Below, one piece after another: positions 5,084 to 8,591 of a stretch of 8,591 nt of DNA; the first letter of the stretch is position 1; each line of letters begins with the position of its first letter. The notes below the pieces were generated by a model. That model saw nothing but the letters and a program-made list of their open reading frames with translations. It did not search any database and was not told the DNA's origin. Made by a program: the position numbers and the translations under genes. The DNA lies in the NCBI GenBank assembly GCA_025963815.1, contig JAOQAA010000482.1, positions 1-8,591 of the forward strand, written 5' to 3'. The stretch is from Capsulimonas sp. GTDB lineage: Bacteria; Armatimonadota; Armatimonadia; Armatimonadales; Capsulimonadaceae.

Positions 5084-5132
5084 CGCGCTCGAATGACCGC
5101 TCCGCAAAAGCGAAGGCGGCCACTCGGGCGCG
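5084..5132 (+). terminator. Terminator-like imperfect hairpin after the PEP-CTERM gene
   Basis: Positions 5084-5092 pair with 5124-5132 (nine pairs, one G-U). Above two A-C mismatches, 5097-5101 pair with 5115-5119, and the tip is CGC-AAAA-GCG (5103-5112). The lower stem is very GC-rich. Only ATTTGCCTTCC follows, so the U-run is poor. It ends about 30 bases before the gpmA -10 box and probably insulates gpmA from the PEP-CTERM gene. Confidence 0.45.
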
Positions 5133-5139
5133 ATTTGCC

Positions 5140-5168
5140 TTCCCCGTCTCAGGCGCACCGGGTATACT
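5140..5168 (+). promoter_or_regulatory. Promoter of gpmA
   Basis: TATACT (5163-5168) is a good -10 box. The hexamer 17 bp upstream is TTCCCC (5140-5145), three of six consensus bases, so the -35 is weak. The start would be near 5175, leaving a leader of about 29 bases with AAGGAG (5190-5195) eight bases before the ATG. Confidence 0.55.
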
Positions 5169-5203
5169 AGCATTTGAACCATGTGACCCAAGGAGCTTGA
5201 GAC

Positions 5204-5827
5204 ATGCCGAAATTGATACTGGTGCGCCACGGCGAATCGCAGTGGAACCTAGAGAACCGTTTTACCGGGTGGGTCGACGTCCCGCTGTCGCCCAAGGGCG
5301 AAGAAGAAGCCCGCATCGCCGGCGAGCATATGGCTGACTTGCCCGTCGATAAGGTCTACACCTCTGTCCTCCAGCGCGCGATCAACACCTCGAAGATCGC
5401 CCTCGCCGCCGCCGGCAAGAGCGAAGATCTGCCCACCGAGCGCGACGAAGCCCTCAACGAGCGCCACTACGGCGACCTCCAGGGCCTGAACAAGGCCGAA
5501 ACGGCCGCGCAGTACGGCGACGAGCAAGTCAAGATCTGGCGCCGCTCCTACGACGTTCCCCCGCCCGGAGAAAAGGGCGAATCCCTCAAGGACACCGCCG
5601 CACGCACGCTGCCTTACTTCGAAGCGCACATCCTCCCCGACCTCAAGGCCGGCGTGAACGTCCTGGTGGTTGCGCACGGCAACTCCCTGCGCTCCATCGT
5701 CATGTCCCTGGACAAGCTCACCAAGGAGCAAGTCCTGGAGCTGAACATCCCGACGGGCATCCCGCTGGTCTACGACCTCGACGACGCTGGCAACGTGCTG
5801 TCGCACGCGTATCTGTTCGAGCGATAA
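5204..5827 (+). CDS. gpmA: 2,3-bisphosphoglycerate-dependent phosphoglycerate mutase
   Basis: Interconverts 3- and 2-phosphoglycerate in glycolysis and gluconeogenesis in the cytoplasm, through a phosphohistidine. The 207-residue protein has the RHGESQWN motif with catalytic H9 (8-15), [12 protein letters not shown] (18-29), the [10 protein letters not shown] block with R58, the signature [16 protein letters not shown] with E86 (84-99), [10 protein letters not shown] (112-121), the second histidine H158 in VVAHGNSLR, and [12 protein letters not shown] (179-190). It is shorter than the 250-residue Escherichia coli enzyme: it lacks the PGHDPRY loop in the middle and the C-terminal tail. This compact form is known from several bacterial groups and keeps all catalytic residues. 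The start has a strong ribosome site. No clear terminator follows, only the REP-like pair, so transcription may continue into the zinc-ribbon and panC genes. Confidence 0.95.
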   Translation: MPKLILVRHGESQWNLENRFTGWVDVPLSPKGEEEARIAGEHMADLPVDKVYTSVLQRAINTSKIALAAAGKSEDLPTERDEALNERHYGDLQGLNKAETAAQYGDEQVKIWRRSYDVPPPGEKGESLKDTAARTLPYFEAHILPDLKAGVNVLVVAHGNSLRSIVMSLDKLTKEQVLELNIPTGIPLVYDLDDAGNVLSHAYLFER

Positions 5828-5832
5828 GAGAG

Positions 5833-5991
5833 CGGCCCCCTGCCCCCCAATCCTGGGGGAGGAGTTAGGCGTTGGGCGATTTGATCAAATGAGACGTTTG
5901 CCCGAGTTTCACTTCCGGGAGCAAGCGTCGGCATTTCTAAACACACCCTACAACAACCTCTTCCCCCAGGATTGGGGGGCAGGGGGGGCCG
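5833..5991. repeat. REPIN-like inverted pair of GC-rich palindromes
   Basis: Arm 5833-5864 is repeated inverted at 5958-5991, differing by two bases in a C-run (five versus seven C) and one substitution; 93 bp lie between. Each arm also contains its own small hairpin, CCCCCA-ATCC-TGGGGG (5844-5859) and CCCCCA-GGAT-TGGGGG (5963-5978). The spacer holds the perfect 12-bp palindrome ATTTGATCAAAT (5879-5890) and no ORF or promoter I can support. Two inverted REPs with a short spacer is the structure of a REPIN or a small MITE. It fills almost the whole space between gpmA and the next gene, ending six bases before that gene's ribosome site. Confidence 0.7.
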
Positions 5992-6009
5992 AATCTGGTG
6001 GAGAAACCC

Positions 6010-6576
6010 ATGCCACAACCCACACTGAAGTGTCCCGTCGATAAACAGACTCTTCTCACCGACCACCCCCTCGACAGCGGCCTCATCAGCCAGGCGTGCA
6101 GCGCCTGCGGCGGCCAGTGGCTTTCCGCCGAACGTTACTGGAACTGGCGGCATGAGAACCCCGAGAATCTGCCGGAGCGAACACCGGAGGATTCGGAGAC
6201 GCCGGCAGTTCCCGAAGTGATCAAGGGGAAATTGTGTCCTCAGGACAGCTACATTATGATGCCGTATCGCGTAGGGCATGGGGTAGGGTTCTCGCTAGAC
6301 CATTGCAGCCACTGCGGCGGAATCTGGCTGGACAGCGGCGAGTGGGAAGTGCTGAAGGCGCGCAACCTGCATGACGATATCCATTTCGTCTTTTCAGACG
6401 TCTGGCAATCCGATCTTCGCCGTAAAGAACACGCCGAAGCGATTGAGCAGATGTGGCTGGATAAGCTCGGCGAAGAAACGCTGGCGGAAGCGCGGCGGAT
6501 CAAACGATGGATTGAAGGCCATCCCAAACGGCATGAATTGATCGCCTTTCTCCTGCATTCGGGAGAAAGCGCTTAG
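6010..6576 (+). CDS. Double zf-TFIIB zinc-ribbon protein
   Basis: Protein of 188 residues with two copies of the TFIIB-type zinc-ribbon motif. Ribbon 1 has C8-P-V-D11 and C30-S-A-C33-GGQWLS; ribbon 2 has C76-P-Q-D79 and C99-S-H-C102-GGIWLDSGEWE, the last part being the strongest family signature. In both, the second cysteine of the usual CPxC pair is aspartate, so each site has three cysteines plus a possible Asp ligand. An acidic, proline-rich linker (about 50-70) joins them, and a charged helical region (about 133-175) follows. Function is unknown; nucleic-acid or protein binding is plausible. The ATG at 6010 has TGGAG six bases upstream; a GTG at 5998 would overlap that ribosome site. It ends 11 bp before panC, so the two are probably co-transcribed. 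Confidence 0.82.
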   Translation: MPQPTLKCPVDKQTLLTDHPLDSGLISQACSACGGQWLSAERYWNWRHENPENLPERTPEDSETPAVPEVIKGKLCPQDSYIMMPYRVGHGVGFSLDHCSHCGGIWLDSGEWEVLKARNLHDDIHFVFSDVWQSDLRRKEHAEAIEQMWLDKLGEETLAEARRIKRWIEGHPKRHELIAFLLHSGESA

Positions 6577-6587
6577 AACGGGCTCCT

Positions 6588-7457
6588 ATGGAAACAATCA
6601 CGGAAATCGCCGCGCTGCGGCAAACACTGCGGCAGGCAATGCGCGAGGGCAAAACCATCGGTCTCGTGCCGACCATGGGCGCGTTTCATGAGGGACACCT
6701 GACGCTGATGCGCCGGGCGAGGGCAGAGAACGACCTCGTCGTCACGACGCTCTTTGTGAACCCATCCCAGTTCAACGACCCCGAAGATTTTGAAAAATAC
6801 CCGCGCGACGATGCGCGCGACGCGGCGCACGCCGCCGCCGAAGGGGTGGACTATCTCTTTATGCCGGCGCCTAAGGAGATGTATCCCAAGGAGTTTGATA
6901 CGGTGGTCGTCGTGCGCGCGCTCTCCGAACGGCTCGAAGGCGCATCGCGCCCCGGCCATTTCAACGGCGTCTCCACCATCGTCGCCAAGCTTCTGAACAT
7001 CGCCGGCGCGGATCGCGCTTACTTCGGCGAAAAAGACTGGCAGCAGCTGCAGCTCGTGAAGCGCATGGCCGCCGACCTGGATATCCCCACGGAGATTGTC
7101 AGCGTTCCTACTGTGCGCGAAGCCGATGGCCTGGCGCTCAGCTCCCGCAACGTCCGGCTCACCCCCGAGCAGCGCAAAGCCGCCACGGTCCTTTCCAGCG
7201 CGCTTTCCGACACACAGGCCATCGCCGACACGGGCGTGCAGGACGCCTACCAGCTCGCCGCGTGGCTGCGCCAGACGATCGAAGTACAGCCCGGCGCCAA
7301 GGTCGACTACGCCGTGGTGGTGGATCCGGAGACTCTTCAAGAAGTCGACACCATCGAAAACGGCGCCCTCGCCGCCGTCGCCGCCACCTTCGGCAAAGTC
7401 CGCTTGATCGACAACCGCCTCCTCATCGCCCCACTGGGGCCGGGCCTGCGGCGTTAA
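6588..7457 (+). CDS. panC: Pantothenate synthetase (pantoate-beta-alanine ligase)
   Basis: Last step of pantothenate synthesis: activates pantoate with ATP as pantoyl-adenylate and joins it to beta-alanine, in the cytoplasm. The 289-residue protein has the nucleotidyltransferase signature PTMGAFHEGH with the HxGH-like pair (28-37), FVNPSQF (56-62), YPRD (71-74), PGHFNGVSTIVAKLLNI (122-138), FGEKDWQQL (146-154) and the KMSKS-like GLALSSRN (181-188). Length is normal. The ATG at 6588 follows the zinc-ribbon stop by 11 bp with only a weak ACGGG site, which fits translational coupling to the gene before it. Together with panB it provides two of the pathway's steps; panE/ilvC-type reduction and panD are not in the window. 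A REP-like hairpin follows the stop. Confidence 0.96.
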   Translation: METITEIAALRQTLRQAMREGKTIGLVPTMGAFHEGHLTLMRRARAENDLVVTTLFVNPSQFNDPEDFEKYPRDDARDAAHAAAEGVDYLFMPAPKEMYPKEFDTVVVVRALSERLEGASRPGHFNGVSTIVAKLLNIAGADRAYFGEKDWQQLQLVKRMAADLDIPTEIVSVPTVREADGLALSSRNVRLTPEQRKAATVLSSALSDTQAIADTGVQDAYQLAAWLRQTIEVQPGAKVDYAVVVDPETLQEVDTIENGALAAVAATFGKVRLIDNRLLIAPLGPGLRR

Positions 7458-7476
7458 GACAGGCCCTCACCCCCAG

Positions 7477-7502
7477 CCCCTCTCTCAATTCTGGGAGAGG
7501 GG
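7477..7502. repeat. Single REP-like palindrome after panC
   Basis: CCCCTCTCTC (7477-7486) pairs with GGGAGAGGGG (7493-7502), ten pairs with one G-U, around the loop AATTCT. The centre, CAATTCTGGG, matches CAATCCTGGG of the paired element after gpmA, so both appear to belong to one dispersed family. It may double as a transcription stop for panC, but no U-run follows directly; a run of six T occurs only at 7523-7528. Confidence 0.6.
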
Positions 7503-7593
7503 AGTCACAATTAGGCTCGAGATTTTTTGAGACTAAATTCCCCCTGCCAAATCCTTCACACCAAAGCTCACAAGTTATCGGCCACTCCTGACA

Positions 7594-7622
7594 TTGCGTT
7601 AATTCTTGTTTGCATTTATAAT
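7594..7622 (+). promoter_or_regulatory. Promoter of the secreted glycosidase-like gene
   Basis: A perfect TATAAT (7617-7622) is preceded at 17 bp by TTGCGT (7594-7599), which keeps the TTG of the -35 consensus. The start near 7629 gives a leader of about 43 bases before the ATG at 7672, with AGGA (7660-7663) as ribosome site. Confidence 0.6.
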
Positions 7623-7671
7623 ACAAGCGGGAAGCGCGCTACGCACCCAAATGCAATCCAGGATAAAACCA

Positions 7672-8591
7672 ATGAAGTTCGTGATTTCTCTCGCCGCCTT
7701 GCTGCTCACGGCGGCGATCCCCAGTTCTGCGGATACTGTGAAGTATGCCGACGGCCGCCCCAGCGCATCATTGCGCATGGACGCCATTGATCAGGGCGTC
7801 GTGCTGAAGCACGGCGATGGGCCGGCGCAGTGCGATCTGCTTGGAGCGCGCGATCTGTGGGTCTACGAAAATCGCGGGACATATTACATGAACTATGATG
7901 GGGCCGGCCCAACGGGCTGGCTGGCGAGTCTCGCCACCAGTAAGGATCTGGTGAACTGGACGAAGAAAGGCGCGGTTCTGGATCTGGGGAAACCGGGCGC
8001 AGCCGATTCCGCATCGGCGTCGTACGGCACGACTTACTTCGACGGTAAGACCTGGCATATGTTCTACCTCGGCACGCCGCACACCTCACCGGCTCCGGAC
8101 TTGATTCCCGCGTTTCCTTACCAGACGATGAAGGCCCAAGGTAAGTCGCCGGCGGGACCGTGGGTCAAACAGCCGAACGTCGTTCCGTTCCAGTGCGTTC
8201 CCGGCACGTTCTACAGCGTGACGGCCAGCCCCGGACATATCGTCCGGAAGGGCAAGGAATATCTGATGTTCTTCAGCGCCGCCTCTGATGATGAGCACGG
8301 AACCCATCGCACCATCGGCCTGGCCCGCACCAAAAATCTCAACGGCCCATGGGCGGTCGATCCTAAACCAATCGTTTCCCCCGACGAGCAGATCGAAAAC
8401 ACCTCACTCTATTATGAGAAGGCCAATCACACCTGGTTCCTGTTCACGAACCATATCGGCTTAGAGGGATTTGAATACACCGACGCTGTTTGGGTGTATT
8501 GGACGAAAGACCTGACCCACTGGAACGCGGCGGACAAAGCGGTTGTGCTGGACGGCGAAAATTGCGGCTGGTCCAAGAAATGCATCGGCCT
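7672..8591 (+). CDS. Secreted five-bladed beta-propeller, GH43/GH32-like (3' end missing)
   Basis: Open from the ATG at 7672 to the right edge: 306 complete codons with no stop, so the gene is cut by the window. It begins with a signal peptide (MKFVISLAALLLTAAIPSSA, cleavage after residue 20). The rest looks like the propeller of GH43, GH32/68 or GH130-type glycosidases: GARDLWVYENRGTYYMNYDG (58-77), where D61 is in the place of the catalytic base, followed by repeated blade motifs ATSKDLVNWTKKG (88-100), TYFDGKTWHMFYLG (121-134), GKEYLMFFSA, LARTKNLNGPWAV and VYWTKDLTHWNAA. E242 in QIENTSLYYE is a candidate acid. A role in breaking down plant or microbial polysaccharide outside the cell is likely; substrate cannot be read. 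ATG choice is supported by AGGA and the signal peptide. Confidence 0.75.
   Translation, partial: MKFVISLAALLLTAAIPSSADTVKYADGRPSASLRMDAIDQGVVLKHGDGPAQCDLLGARDLWVYENRGTYYMNYDGAGPTGWLASLATSKDLVNWTKKGAVLDLGKPGAADSASASYGTTYFDGKTWHMFYLGTPHTSPAPDLIPAFPYQTMKAQGKSPAGPWVKQPNVVPFQCVPGTFYSVTASPGHIVRKGKEYLMFFSAASDDEHGTHRTIGLARTKNLNGPWAVDPKPIVSPDEQIENTSLYYEKANHTWFLFTNHIGLEGFEYTDAVWVYWTKDLTHWNAADKAVVLDGENCGWSKKCIG

Noticed and set aside
4325..5230. Minus-strand 301-codon frame opposite the PEP-CTERM gene
   Set aside because: The plus strand has signal peptide, PA14 signature and sorting signal; the minus frame shows no recognisable domain or start signals.
7458..7671. A small gene between panC and the glycosidase-like gene
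   Set aside because: Short frames here have no ribosome site or plausible composition; the stretch is explained by a REP-like palindrome, an A/T-richer spacer and a promoter.
1..8591. A new defence, mobile or biosynthetic gene system
   Set aside because: Almost all coding space is occupied by recognisable housekeeping, membrane or exported proteins; no nuclease, transposase, toxin, phage or secondary-metabolite gene was found.

Overview
The window is an 8.6 kb piece of a GC-rich bacterial chromosome carrying mostly housekeeping genes. Several features point away from the well-studied phyla: a PEP-CTERM surface protein with a PA14 domain, a DUF3052 protein, a BsuPI-domain lipoprotein-like protein, a secreted beta-propeller glycosidase-like protein and GC-rich REP-like palindromes. 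Together they would fit an Armatimonadota-like (Capsulimonas-type) or similar soil/surface bacterium. That placement is an inference from gene style, not from a marker gene.

Left end (1-401): no protein gene. It holds three tandem, near-consensus sigma-70 promoters on the minus strand, each with an 18-bp spacer, an A/T-rich upstream stretch and a GC-rich start region. This is the architecture of a ribosomal or other stable-RNA operon promoter, so such an operon is predicted just beyond position 1.

Minus-strand block (402-2766): a secreted BsuPI-domain protein, then cmk (CMP kinase), plsC (lysophosphatidate acyltransferase) and a DUF3052 protein. cmk and plsC overlap by ATGA, and plsC and the DUF3052 gene are 12 bp apart, so the last three form an operon. 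The operon has its own TTGACA-N18-TACAAT promoter, placed so close to the cmk ATG that the message is probably leaderless.

Plus-strand block (2834-8591): panB (ketopantoate hydroxymethyltransferase), a DUF4870 membrane protein, a PEP-CTERM/PA14 exported protein with a good sigma-54-type -24/-12 promoter, compact gpmA (phosphoglycerate mutase), a two-ribbon zinc protein, panC (pantothenate synthetase), and the start of a secreted five-bladed-propeller glycosidase-like protein that runs off the right edge. panB and panC supply the two ends of pantothenate synthesis but are separated by four unrelated genes. The two blocks diverge from a region at about 2832-2839 where -10 elements on both strands overlap.

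Between genes there are several RNA hairpins: a 20-bp one after the DUF4870 gene, an imperfect one after the PEP-CTERM gene, and one pressed against the panB ribosome binding site. There is also a REPIN-like inverted pair of palindromes between gpmA and the zinc-ribbon gene, with a related single copy after panC. I see no CRISPR array, phage, transposase, tRNA or toxin-antitoxin gene. The most interesting content is regulatory rather than a new multi-gene system.
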